From assembly GCA_964442285.1 (NCBI GenBank), contig CAYTZH010000043.1:1-42202 (forward strand): a stretch of 42,202 bases of DNA, in the 5' to 3' direction. Below are positions 26,276-36,578 of the stretch, in pieces. Made by a program: the position numbers and the translations under genes. Every line of letters starts with the position of its first letter. Position 1 is the stretch's first letter. Source of the stretch: CAYTZH01 sp964442285. Lineage in GTDB: Bacteria > Myxococcota_A > UBA9160 > JAFDET01. Under the pieces are notes generated by a model, which worked only from the letters and a program-made list of their open reading frames with translations, was not told the origin of the DNA and did no database searches.

Positions 26276-27487
26276 ATGAAGGAGCGCTCTTCGAGTACAT
26301 CCCCGTCGGCCGCCCCGGAGGCGGGCGGCTCGACCCGGGCCGTCCACGCCGGCGACCGGGAGCGCCGCTTCGGCGACGCCATCACCACGCCCGTCTTCCA
26401 GACCTCGACCTACGTCTTCCGCGACACCGAGGAGCTGTGCGCGTTCCAGGAGGGTCGCCTGCAGCGCGACGAGTACGGCCGCTACGGCAACCCCACCTGG
26501 CGGGCGGCGGAGCGCAAGATTGCCGAGCTGGAGGGCGCTGAGGAGGCGGTGCTCTTCGCCTCCGGCATGGCCGCCGCCACCACGACCTTCCTCGCCCTGC
26601 TGCCCCGGGGCGGGCACCTGGTGACCACCAGCGACTGCTACCGGCGCACCCGCCAGTTCTGCGAGGTGTACCTCTCGAAGCTCGGCGTCGAGACCACCGT
26701 GATCGAGCCGGCGGACACCGTGAAGGTCGAGCAGGCCCTGCGCTCGGACACCACGCTCTTCTTCACCGAGTCGCCCACCAATCCCTACCTGCGGGTGATC
26801 GACGTGGCCGAGTCCGCCCGGCTGTGCCGGGAGCGGGGCGTGCTCTCGGTGATCGACGGCACCTTCGCCACCCCCGTCAACCAGCGTCCCCTCGCCGACG
26901 GCGCCGACCTCGTGATCCACAGCGCCACCAAGTACCTGGGCGGCCACAACGACCTGCTGGCCGGGGTGGTGGCGGGCAGCGCCGAGCGGGTGAAGCCCAT
27001 CCGCGACGCCCTCGGCATCCTCGGTGCGGTCCCCGACGCCAACGCCGCCTACCTGCTGCTCCGAGGCCTCAAGACCCTGGCCGTGCGCATGGAGCGCCAC
27101 AACGACAACGCGCTCCGGGTGGCCCGCTGGCTGGAGGCCCACCCCCGCGTCCGCCGGGTCTGGTACCCGGGCCTCGAGAGCCACCCCGACCACGAGGTCG
27201 CGCGTCGCAGCATGGCCGGCTTCGGCGGGGTGGTGACCTTCGAGCTCGACGCCGACTTCGAGACTGCGGTCCGCTTCGTCGACGGCTGCCGGCTGCCCTA
27301 CCTGGCACCGAGCCTCGGCGGCGTGGAGTCGCTGATCGAGATGCCGGCCACCATGTCCTACTGGGACCGCACCCCCGAGGAGCGCGCCGCCTACGGCATC
27401 ACCGACAGCCTGGTCCGCTTCTCCTGCGGCATCGAGGATCCCGAGGACCTGATCGCCGACCTGGAGCAGTCCCTGAGCGCGGCCTAG
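26276..27487 (+). CDS. PLP-dependent sulfhydrylase/cystathionine gamma-synthase family enzyme
   Basis: This 403-residue enzyme of the Cys/Met metabolism PLP family converts an activated homoserine into homocysteine or cystathionine. Residues seen are YGRYGNPTWRAAE (phosphate-binding Tyr/Arg), FASGMAAATTTFLALL, IDGTFATPVNQRPL (Asp to the pyridine nitrogen), HSATKYLGGHNDLLAG (Schiff-base Lys) and the C-terminal RFSCGIEDPEDLIADLE. The first about 20 residues are Ser/Ala-rich and variable. The preceding SAM-II-like element supports a biosynthetic role (metZ- or metB-like) over a lyase role, but sequence alone does not decide between sulfhydrylase and cystathionine gamma-synthase. Confidence 0.88.
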   Translation: MKERSSSTSPSAAPEAGGSTRAVHAGDRERRFGDAITTPVFQTSTYVFRDTEELCAFQEGRLQRDEYGRYGNPTWRAAERKIAELEGAEEAVLFASGMAAATTTFLALLPRGGHLVTTSDCYRRTRQFCEVYLSKLGVETTVIEPADTVKVEQALRSDTTLFFTESPTNPYLRVIDVAESARLCRERGVLSVIDGTFATPVNQRPLADGADLVIHSATKYLGGHNDLLAGVVAGSAERVKPIRDALGILGAVPDANAAYLLLRGLKTLAVRMERHNDNALRVARWLEAHPRVRRVWYPGLESHPDHEVARRSMAGFGGVVTFELDADFETAVRFVDGCRLPYLAPSLGGVESLIEMPATMSYWDRTPEERAAYGITDSLVRFSCGIEDPEDLIADLEQSLSAA

Positions 27488-27522
27488 CCGGCGGCGCGGC
27501 GCCGCCCGGAGCAGCTCGCCGC

Positions 27523-28050
27523 CTAGAGCAGGTCGCCGGGCGCGGGCTCGGCGTCGTGCTCGAGGGCGAGCAGGCGCTTCTTCAGGGGCAGGCCGCCCCC
27601 GTAGCCGCCGAGCTTCCCGTCCGACTGCACCACCCGGTGGCAGGGCACCACGAGCGGGAGCGGATTGGCCCCGTTGGCCGCGCCGACGGCCCGCACGGCC
27701 CGCGGTCGTCCCACCCCGGCGGCCACCTCGGCGTAGCTCCGGGTCTCGCCGAAGGGGATCGCGGCGACGGCCTCCCAGACGGCGCGCTGGAAGTCGGTGC
27801 CGCGCAGGTCCAGGGGCAGGTCGAAGCGCCGGCGCTTCCCCTCGAGGAAGGCGACCACCTGGGCCGCGGCGGTCCGGTTGGGCGCCCAGCCCGGCCGCGG
27901 GCGCGCGTCGGGCAGGTGCCGACGAAGCCACCCGGCGAAGCCCGCACCGTTGGCGCGGGGCAGGGTCAGATAGGCGAGCCCCCGCTCCGTCGAGGCCACC
28001 CGGAGCACCCCGATCGGCGAATCGAACTCGGCGGTGTGGACGAAAGTCAT
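27523..28050 (-). CDS. ogt: Methylated-DNA--protein-cysteine S-methyltransferase
   Basis: This suicide repair protein removes alkyl groups from O6 of guanine. It has 175 residues from ATG 28050. The active-site motif VVPCHRVV places the acceptor Cys at 137. IPFGETRSYAEVA and the Arg-finger helix-turn-helix GRPRAVRAVGAANGANPLP are typical. The N-terminal domain is Ogt-like, without an Ada-type zinc site. It is convergent with the methionine gene (35-bp gap) and divergent from galE, with 64 bp between the starts. Confidence 0.92.
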   Translation of the reverse strand: MTFVHTAEFDSPIGVLRVASTERGLAYLTLPRANGAGFAGWLRRHLPDARPRPGWAPNRTAAAQVVAFLEGKRRRFDLPLDLRGTDFQRAVWEAVAAIPFGETRSYAEVAAGVGRPRAVRAVGAANGANPLPLVVPCHRVVQSDGKLGGYGGGLPLKKRLLALEHDAEPAPGDLL

Positions 28051-28114
28051 CCTGCCGTCACAATACCACCGGCTCGACCGCCGTGGGGCGGCGTGCGGAG
28101 GATCCCCCAGCCCG

Positions 28115-29104
28115 ATGGCCCACCTGCTCGTCACCGGGGGCGCCGGCTACATCGGAAGCCACGCCACGCGGGCGCTGCGGCGCCGTGGCCACACGGCCGT
28201 GGTGCTGGACGATCTCCGGGCCGGCAGCGCCCCCGAGCGGGCCGAGGGCACTCCCCTGGTCCGCTCCGACGTCGGCGACGCCGAGGCCCTCTGCGACCTG
28301 TTCGCCCGCTACGGGCCCTTCGATGGGATCCTCCACTTCGCCGCCTACATCTCCGTCGCCGAGTCCGTGGCCCACCCGCTCCGCTACTACACCAACAACG
28401 TCGCCGCCTCGGCGGTGCTGCTGGAGGCGGCCCGGCGCCACGGGGTGCGGGCGTTGGTGCTCTCGTCCACGGCCGCGGTCTACGGCGATCCGGCCCGGCA
28501 GCCCATCCCCGAGAGCGCCCCGGTGGCGCCGATCAACCCGTACGGCGCCTCCAAGGCGATGACCGAGCAGATGCTCGCGGACGCCGGGCGCGCCCACGGC
28601 CTGCGCTGGGCCGCGCTCCGCTACTTCAACGCGGCGGGCGCGGACCCCGAGGGCGGCCTCGGCGAGTGCCACGACCCCGAGACCCATCTGATCCCGGTCG
28701 CCCTGGAGGTGGCCGCGGGCCTGCGGCCCGAGGTGGTCCTGTTCGGCAGCGACTACCCGACCCCCGACGGCACCTGCATTCGCGACTACGTCCACGTCAC
28801 CGACCTGGCCGAGGCCCACGTCGTGGCCCTGGAGGCCCTGCTGGCCGGGGGGCCGAGCGGTGCCTACAACCTGGGGAGCGGCCGGGGGACCACCAATCGG
28901 GAGGTGCTGGCCGCGGTGGAGCGGGTGGTCGGCCGGCGCCTGGCCGTGCGCCCGGCGCCGCGTCGCGACGGGGACCCGGCCGAGCTCGTCGCGGACGTCC
29001 GCCGCTTCTGCGACACCTTCGGCTGGCGGCCGCATCGATCCGAGATCGATACGATCGTGGCCACGGCCTGGGCATGGCTGCGCGACTGGAAGCGCGTCGC
29101 ATGA
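28115..29104 (+). CDS. galE: UDP-glucose 4-epimerase
   Basis: This is a 329-residue short-chain dehydrogenase-type epimerase interconverting UDP-glucose and UDP-galactose for surface polysaccharides. The N-terminal NAD site is VTGGAGYIGSHATRAL. Catalytic residues lie in VLSSTAAVYGDP (Ser/Thr) and NPYGASKAMTEQM (Tyr-x3-Lys). RYFNAAGADPEGGLGE and FGSDYPTPDGTCIRDYVHV are GalE-specific. The ATG at 28115 begins exactly at the conserved N-terminus. It can supply the sugar nucleotides used by the glycosyltransferases at the start of the window. Confidence 0.93.
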   Translation: MAHLLVTGGAGYIGSHATRALRRRGHTAVVLDDLRAGSAPERAEGTPLVRSDVGDAEALCDLFARYGPFDGILHFAAYISVAESVAHPLRYYTNNVAASAVLLEAARRHGVRALVLSSTAAVYGDPARQPIPESAPVAPINPYGASKAMTEQMLADAGRAHGLRWAALRYFNAAGADPEGGLGECHDPETHLIPVALEVAAGLRPEVVLFGSDYPTPDGTCIRDYVHVTDLAEAHVVALEALLAGGPSGAYNLGSGRGTTNREVLAAVERVVGRRLAVRPAPRRDGDPAELVADVRRFCDTFGWRPHRSEIDTIVATAWAWLRDWKRVA

Positions 29105-29147
29105 GGCCCGCCGCCCCGCCGCGGCGGAGCGGGCACGAAGGAGAGGC

Positions 29148-30007
29148 ATGAGGATCCGCACCGCGCTGTTCACCCTACTGCTGCTGGTTCCCCTCACGGG
29201 CTGCGTCACCTACCCGCCGGGCTGGGATCGCGAGACCGAGGGACCCGACCCCTACCAGGGCGCCAACCGCGCCTTCTGGAGCTTCAACGACGGCGTCGAT
29301 ACCTGGATCCTCTCGCCCATCGCCACGGCCTGGGAGTTCATCACCTTCGAGGCCATGCGGGAGTCCATCGACCGCTTCTTCGACAACCTGGCCTTCCCGG
29401 GACGGGCCCTGTCGAATCTCGGTCAGGGCAAGGTCGGCGGCGCGGGCAACGAGGTCGGGCGCTTCTTCGTCAACACCACCGTCGGCGTGGTGGGGCTCTT
29501 CGATCCGGCCAAGCACCTGGGCATGCCCCCGGGCAACGAGGACTTCGGCCAGATGTTCGGCGCCTGGGGGATGGGCCCCGGACCCTACTGGGTGGTGCCC
29601 CTGCTCGGGCCCTCGAACCCCCGGGACTTCGCCGGCGGCGTCCTGGACACGATGTTCGACCTCTCGGTGCTCTTCACGGTGTTCGCGGTGCCCGCCACCG
29701 GGATCATCGAGGTGGTGAACGCCCGCGCCCTGGCGGACGAGCAGATCGACACCGCCAAGGAGATCTCCCTCGACTACTACGCCTTCGTGCGCGACGCCTA
29801 CCTCTCCCGCCGCCGCGCCCTGGTGGCCGACCTCGACGAGGAGGACGAGACCGAGTTCGCCGAGCAGGAGCCGGCCCAGGACGACTCGATCTACGACGAC
29901 TCCCTGTACGACGAGTCCATCTACGACGAGCCCGCCGACGGGTCGCTGCCCGAAGCGGGCGTTGACGGGGAGGTGCTGTCGGAGGAGGAGGCGGTCGGCG
30001 CGACCGA

Positions 30008-30011
<4 letters not shown>
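29148..30011 (+). CDS. mlaA: MlaA/VacJ-family outer-membrane lipoprotein
   Basis: MlaA extracts mislocalised phospholipids from the outer leaflet of the outer membrane and passes them to MlaC. The 287-residue protein follows AAGGAGAGGC. Its signal peptide ends LTGC (lipid Cys19). The core has DPYQGANRAFWSFNDGVD, FFVNTTVGVVGLFDPA, EDFGQMFGAWGMGPGPYWV and LPLLGPSNPRD-type residues (here VPLLGPSNPRD), all MlaA marks. The C-terminal about 50 residues form an acidic tail including a repeated DDSIY-like unit, longer than in well-known homologues. No other mla gene is adjacent. The TAG stop shares CTAG with the convergent regulator. Confidence 0.92.
29880..29936 (+). repeat. 15-bp tandem repeat in the acidic tail of mlaA
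   Basis: Three 15-bp units begin at 29880, 29895 and 29910, with a partial fourth at 29925. They encode D-D/E-S-I/L-Y repeats. The period keeps the reading frame. Confidence 0.85.
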
Positions 30012-31492
<1,481 letters not shown>

Positions 31493-31542
31493 GCGCTGAG
31501 GATAACGGGCTCGGCGGGGTGGCGCCCCGGCAGACGCGGGAC

Positions 31543-31575
31543 GGGGCCGGGAGCCGCCGCGGCGACCCCGGCCCC
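31543..31575 (-). other. Strong GC hairpin between the histone-like gene and the regulator gene
   Basis: GGGGCCGGG (31543-31551) and CCCGGCCCC (31567-31575) form nine perfect pairs, with four more pairs inside. It lies 14 bp past the stop of the histone-like gene. No T-run follows, so it may be a pause or mRNA-stability element and not an intrinsic terminator. Confidence 0.4.
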
Positions 31576-31589
31576 GCCCCTCGGTCCAG

Positions 31590-32099
31590 CTACCGGCGCC
31601 GGGCCGTCTTGCGGCGCGCCGTGGTCTTGCGACGCGCGGGCTTGCGCCGTGCAGGCTTGCGCGACGCCTTCTTGCGGGTCGTCTTCTTCGAGGCGCTGCG
31701 GCGCGTGGCCTTCTTGGCCGTCTTGCGCCGGGTCGCCTTCTTCTTGGCTGTCTTCCGCTTGGCCGTCTTCTTCTTGGCCGTCTTGCGCCGGGTCGCCTTC
31801 TTGCGGGCCGGCTTGCGGGCGGCGCTCTTGCGCCGGACGGCGGTCTTGCGGCGGGTCGCCTTCTTGCGGCCGCCGGAGCGGGCCATCTTCACCCGCGCCA
31901 CGTGGCCGTTCTTGTCGATGAAGTAGAGGAACCCTTCCTCTCGCTCCACGCCGGCCTTCGCGACCATCTGGGGCTTGCCCTTCGGCGCCTTGCCGCCGCC
32001 CCGCGCCATGCGTGCCCGGCTGACGTTCCCCTTCTTGTCGAGGAAGTACAGCCATCCCTTCTCCCGGCGAACGCCGGTCTTCGCGACCACGGTTGCCAT
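31590..32099 (-). CDS. Histone-H1-like basic protein with duplicated N-terminal module
   Basis: This 169-residue protein starts at ATG 32099 behind GAGGAG. Residues about 4-36 and 45-77 are two copies of one 33-residue module (V-x-K-x-G-V-x-R-E-x-G-x-L-Y-F-x-D-K, then MARxGG). From about residue 78 to the end it is almost only Lys, Arg, Ala and Thr in KKATRRKTA-like repeats, like the tail of histone H1 or bacterial Hc1/AlgP-type proteins. It is probably nucleoid-associated and binds DNA or RNA through the tail; the function of the module is unknown to me. DNA repeats with a 60-bp period underlie the tail. It has its own promoter-like sequence. Confidence 0.8.
   Translation of the reverse strand: MATVVAKTGVRREKGWLYFLDKKGNVSRARMARGGGKAPKGKPQMVAKAGVEREEGFLYFIDKNGHVARVKMARSGGRKKATRRKTAVRRKSAARKPARKKATRRKTAKKKTAKRKTAKKKATRRKTAKKATRRSASKKTTRKKASRKPARRKPARRKTTARRKTARRR
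31711..31800 (-). repeat. 60-bp period repeat inside the basic tail
   Basis: Positions 31711-31740 and 31771-31800 are identical over 30 bp. They encode repeated Lys/Arg/Ala/Thr units and could allow tail length to vary by recombination or slippage. Confidence 0.85.
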
Positions 32100-32223
32100 G
32101 GGTCGTCTCCTCTGTGTCACGCACTGTGCCCGGAGCTTCGCCGTCACCGTGAGACGTCGCTTCGGGCGATAGGGAGGAAACCTTCCGTCGACGAGGGTGG
32201 ATGGCTCGACGGGGGTCGGGTGA

Positions 32224-32252
32224 AGAATTCCGTCGGTGAAAGGCGGTGTCAA
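32224..32252 (-). promoter_or_regulatory. Sigma-70-like promoter of the histone-like gene
   Basis: On the minus strand a perfect TTGACA (32252-32247) and AATTCT (32229-32224) are separated by 17 bases. The leader to the ATG at 32099 would be about 120 nt. The region is clearly less GC-rich than its surroundings, which also marks it as regulatory. Confidence 0.55.
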
Positions 32253-32260
32253 CGCCTTTT
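32241..32260 (-). terminator. Possible intrinsic terminator after gshB, overlapping the -35 box
   Basis: AAAGGCG and CGCCTTT form a 7-bp perfect stem around the 7-base loop TTGACAC, about 35 bp past the gshB stop. The final T's of the stem are the only T-run. The -35 hexamer of the next promoter is in the loop. Function as a terminator is uncertain. Confidence 0.3.
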
Positions 32261-32294
32261 CGGGGGTTTTTGGCCCGTTTCGGGGGCCTCCGGG

Positions 32295-33257
<963 letters not shown>

Positions 33258-33341
33258 TCAGGATTCCCTCGGTCCCGCCGAAGCGGTAGCGCAGGCGGGA
33301 ACGCGTCGGCTACGGTCCCGTCCGACCCCCCGGAAGGCCCC

Positions 33342-35819
33342 ATGGCGCGCATTCGCCCCGCCCGGATCCTCCTCGTCCTGGTCGGCCTCGCGGCCGCTGC
33401 CGGCGGCGTGGGTGCTCTGGCGTTCTACACGATCTTCCTCCGCGACCTGCCGGACCTGCGCAGCCTGCGGGACTACCGTCCGGCCCTCTCCAGCCGGGTC
33501 TTCGACCGCCGCGGCCGCCCGATCGGCGAGTTCTACGACCAGCGGCGCTTCCTGGTGGACCTGGAGACCCTGCCGGACCACGCCGTGCAGGCCTTCGTCG
33601 CCGCCGAGGACGACGCCTTCTTCGAGCACCAGGGCCTGGACTACCGGGGCATCCTCCGGGCCGCCTGGCGCAACCTGATGGCCGGGAAGACCGTCGAGGG
33701 CGGCAGCACCATCACCCAGCAGGTGGCGAAATCGCTGCTGCTCTCGCCCGAGCGCCGCTACACCCGCAAGATCAAGGACATGCTGCTGGCGCGTCGCATC
33801 GAGCAGCACTTCAGCAAGCAGGAGATCCTGTACCTCTACCTGAACCAGATCTATTTCGGCAACGGCGCCTACGGCATCGGCCAGGCCGCGCGCTCCTACT
33901 TCGACGTGGACGCCGCGGCCCTCTCGATCTCCCAGGCGGCGCTCCTGGCCGGACTGCCCAAGGCCCCCTCGGCCTACTCCCCGGTCAACAACCCGGAGGC
34001 CGCCGAGGCCCGCCGCCGCTACGTGCTCCGCCGCATGGTCGAGGTGGGGACCATCAGCCAGGCCGAGTACGACCAGGCGCTGGCCCAGCCGCCGGCGCTG
34101 CGCCCACCGGATACGGCGGACGAAACGGTCGCGGCCTACTTCGTCGAGGAGGTCCGTCGCTATCTGTTCGAGGCCCTCGGCGGCGAGCAGGTGCTCAAGG
34201 GCGGCCTGCGGGTCGACACCACCCTCGACCTCGACGCCCAGCGCGCGGCGGTGACCGCCCTGCGCGACGGGCTCGGCGCCCTGGATCGCCGCCAGGGCTA
34301 TCGCGGGCCGCTGCGCCGGGTCGAGCCGGGGGAGATCGAGCGGACGCTCGAGACCCTGGCCGCGGAGAACGGCTGGACCGCCGAGGCCCCGGCGCTCTCC
34401 GGCGAGGGGCCCTGGACCGGGATCGTCACGGCGGTGGACCCGGCGCAGAAGCAGGCCACGGTGGCCCTGGCCCCGGGCGTCGAGGCGAGCGTGCGCCTGG
34501 AGGACGTGACGTGGGCCCGGAAGCCCGATCCGGCCCGCTACCCGACGCCGGTGCGCAAGATCGAGGCCGTCCTGGCGGTGGGCGACGTCGCCCGCTTCGC
34601 GGCGATCCCGGCGGCCGAGGGGCAGGAGAGCCCGCTCCCCGAGCGCCTCGCGCTGCACCAGAAGCCGGCGGTCCAGGGCGCGCTGCTCTCCCTCGACGTG
34701 GAGTCCGGCGCCGTGCTGGCCATGGTGGGGGGCTACGACTTCGGCGCCAGCGAGTTCAACCGGGCCACCCAGGCGCGCCGCCAGCCCGGCTCCGCCTTCA
34801 AGCCGATCATCTACGGGGCGGCCATCGCCCAGGGCTACACCCCCGTCTCGATCATCGTCGACCGGCCGGTGGTCTACGACGACCCGGAGTCGGGCTTCAC
34901 CTGGCGGCCGGAGAACTACGGCCGGAAGTTCCTCGGCAGCCTGACCCTGCGGACGGCCCTCGCCCGCTCGGTGAACAACGCCACGATCCACCTGCTCCAG
35001 GAGGTGGGCGTGGGGCAGGTGATCGACCTGGCCCGCGGCCTCGGGATCCGCTCGCCCCTCGAGCGGAACCTCTCCCTGGCCCTCGGCTCGAGCGGCGTCT
35101 CCCTGCTGGAGCTGGTGCGCGCCTACGCCGCCTTCCCGGCGGGCGGGCGCATCGTCACGCCCCACCTGATCGAGCGCGTAGCGGAGCGCAGCGGGGCCGT
35201 GCTCATGGAGCGGGTGCCCCTGGTGGACCCGCCCACCCGGCCGCCGGCGGTGGCGACCGCCCCCTCGCTGCCGGGCGGGATCTCCGAGGTTGCCGAGGTC
35301 TCCGGCCCGCCCGACGCCGCGGCGGACGAGCGCCGGGTGATGGACCCCGTGCAGGCCTACCTGGTGACCGACCTGCTGCGCGCGGTGGTCGCCGAGGGCA
35401 CCGGCCGCAAGGCCCGCTCCCTCGATCGACCCCTGGCCGGCAAGACCGGCACCACCAACGAGCAGGGCGACGCCTGGTTCGTGGGCTTCTCTCCCGACCT
35501 GGCCACCGGGGTGTGGGTCGGCCACGACGAGAAGCGGGTCCTGGGCAAGGGCGAGACCGGCGGCCGCGCCGCGCTCCCGATCTGGATCGACTTCATGCGG
35601 GACGCGTTGGCGTCGTACCCGCCCCGCGACTTCCCCGTGCCCGACGGCATCGGCTTCGCGCGGGTCGACCGCGAGACCGGCCTCCTGGCCGGACCGGGCT
35701 CGGAGGACAGCTACTTCCAGGCCTTCGCCGTCGGCACCGAGCCGACGGAGTACGCCGAGCGCGGCGGCCCGACCACCGCCTCCGACGGCGACCGCCTGCT
35801 CCGCCTCGACGCGTTCTAG
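33342..35819 (+). CDS. mrcA: Bifunctional penicillin-binding protein 1A
   Basis: This 825-residue peptidoglycan synthase carries both transglycosylase and transpeptidase activity. It begins at ATG 33342 after GGAAGG. An N-terminal membrane anchor covers about residues 8-30. The GT51 domain has the catalytic Glu in AAEDDAFFEHQGLDYRG (about residue 89) and GGSTITQQVAKSLLL. An OB-like inserted segment of the PBP1A type lies near residues 330-430. The transpeptidase has QPGSAFKPIIYG (Ser484-x2-Lys), SVNNAT (SxN) and GKTGTTNEQGDAW (KTG). It converges on the HAD gene, sharing CTAG at the stops. Confidence 0.95.
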   Translation: MARIRPARILLVLVGLAAAAGGVGALAFYTIFLRDLPDLRSLRDYRPALSSRVFDRRGRPIGEFYDQRRFLVDLETLPDHAVQAFVAAEDDAFFEHQGLDYRGILRAAWRNLMAGKTVEGGSTITQQVAKSLLLSPERRYTRKIKDMLLARRIEQHFSKQEILYLYLNQIYFGNGAYGIGQAARSYFDVDAAALSISQAALLAGLPKAPSAYSPVNNPEAAEARRRYVLRRMVEVGTISQAEYDQALAQPPALRPPDTADETVAAYFVEEVRRYLFEALGGEQVLKGGLRVDTTLDLDAQRAAVTALRDGLGALDRRQGYRGPLRRVEPGEIERTLETLAAENGWTAEAPALSGEGPWTGIVTAVDPAQKQATVALAPGVEASVRLEDVTWARKPDPARYPTPVRKIEAVLAVGDVARFAAIPAAEGQESPLPERLALHQKPAVQGALLSLDVESGAVLAMVGGYDFGASEFNRATQARRQPGSAFKPIIYGAAIAQGYTPVSIIVDRPVVYDDPESGFTWRPENYGRKFLGSLTLRTALARSVNNATIHLLQEVGVGQVIDLARGLGIRSPLERNLSLALGSSGVSLLELVRAYAAFPAGGRIVTPHLIERVAERSGAVLMERVPLVDPPTRPPAVATAPSLPGGISEVAEVSGPPDAAADERRVMDPVQAYLVTDLLRAVVAEGTGRKARSLDRPLAGKTGTTNEQGDAWFVGFSPDLATGVWVGHDEKRVLGKGETGGRAALPIWIDFMRDALASYPPRDFPVPDGIGFARVDRETGLLAGPGSEDSYFQAFAVGTEPTEYAERGGPTTASDGDRLLRLDAF

Positions 35820-36505
35820 CGCTCGCTCGGATCCCCTTCGCCGAAGCGCTCGGCGAGCGCCGCCGGCGTGTGCACCAGTTCATCGGCGCCGGCGCGCTCG
35901 AGCTCCTCGGCGCTGCCGATGCCCCAGGTGACGCCGATCGTGCGGAGTCCGTGATGGCGGCCGGCCGTCACGTCGTGGTGGCGGTCGCCCACCAGCGCGG
36001 CGCGGCGCGGCGCCCCCAGGCGTTCGAGGGCCCGGGCCACCGTGGTCGCCTTGGGCTCGGAGCGGGCGTCGAGGTCGGGGCCCACGATGTCCGCGAAGAC
36101 GGCGGCCAGGCCGAGGCCCTCCAGGATCGGGCGGGCGAAGGCCGCGGGCTTCGAGGTGGCGACCACCACCGGGTGGCGCCGGGCGATGCGCGCCACCGCG
36201 TCCGCCATGCCGACGATCGGGCTCGTCTCCTCCACGCAGGTGCGGGCGTAGCGCTCCCGGTAGTGTCCCACGCAGGCGACGACGTCCGGGGCGTCCGCTG
36301 GCTGGCCCAGCAGCTCGGCGAAGGCGTCGTGGAGCGGGGGACCGATCAGGTGCAGCAGCGCCTCCGGGGGGCGCGGCGCCACACCCAGCCGGCTCAGGGC
36401 GTGGTTGATGGAGCGCGTGATCGCCGCCCGGGAGTCGACCAGCACGCCGTCCAGGTCGAAGAGGACCGCGTCCAGGGCGAGGGGCGGCGTTCGGGCAGCG
36501 GCCAT
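35816..36505 (-). CDS. HAD-family phosphatase, phosphoglycolate-phosphatase-like
   Basis: This is a 229-residue haloacid-dehalogenase-type hydrolase from ATG 36505; an upstream ATG at 36562 adds 19 poorly conserved-looking residues. Motif I is DAVLFDLDGVLVDS with nucleophile and acid Asp, motif II is VVVATSKP, the Lys is in SEPKATTV, and motif IV is LVGDRHHDVTAG. The cap domain with four helices (SINHALSRLGV to SPIVGMADAV) fits the Gph/PGP group. The exact substrate cannot be told from sequence. It is divergent from the histidine kinase. Confidence 0.85.
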   Translation of the reverse strand: MAAARTPPLALDAVLFDLDGVLVDSRAAITRSINHALSRLGVAPRPPEALLHLIGPPLHDAFAELLGQPADAPDVVACVGHYRERYARTCVEETSPIVGMADAVARIARRHPVVVATSKPAAFARPILEGLGLAAVFADIVGPDLDARSEPKATTVARALERLGAPRRAALVGDRHHDVTAGRHHGLRTIGVTWGIGSAEELERAGADELVHTPAALAERFGEGDPSER

Positions 36506-36540
36506 TCGCGAGCTCCGCGCCGAGGGGGGCGCCTTCACCG

Positions 36541-36570
36541 TTGACAGGGGATGCGCGTTCACGGTAGCAA
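36541..36570 (+). promoter_or_regulatory. Candidate promoter of the histidine kinase gene
   Basis: TTGACA (36541-36546) and TAGCAA (36565-36570) are 18 bases apart. The predicted start of transcription (about 36577) nearly coincides with the GTG at 36579, so the mRNA would be leaderless or nearly so. Confidence 0.35.
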
Positions 36571-36578
36571 CCCCGAGG

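Noticed and set aside
31543..31575. Calling the GC hairpin an intrinsic terminator
   Set aside because: The stem is strong, but no T-run follows on the minus strand, so it is listed only as a hairpin.
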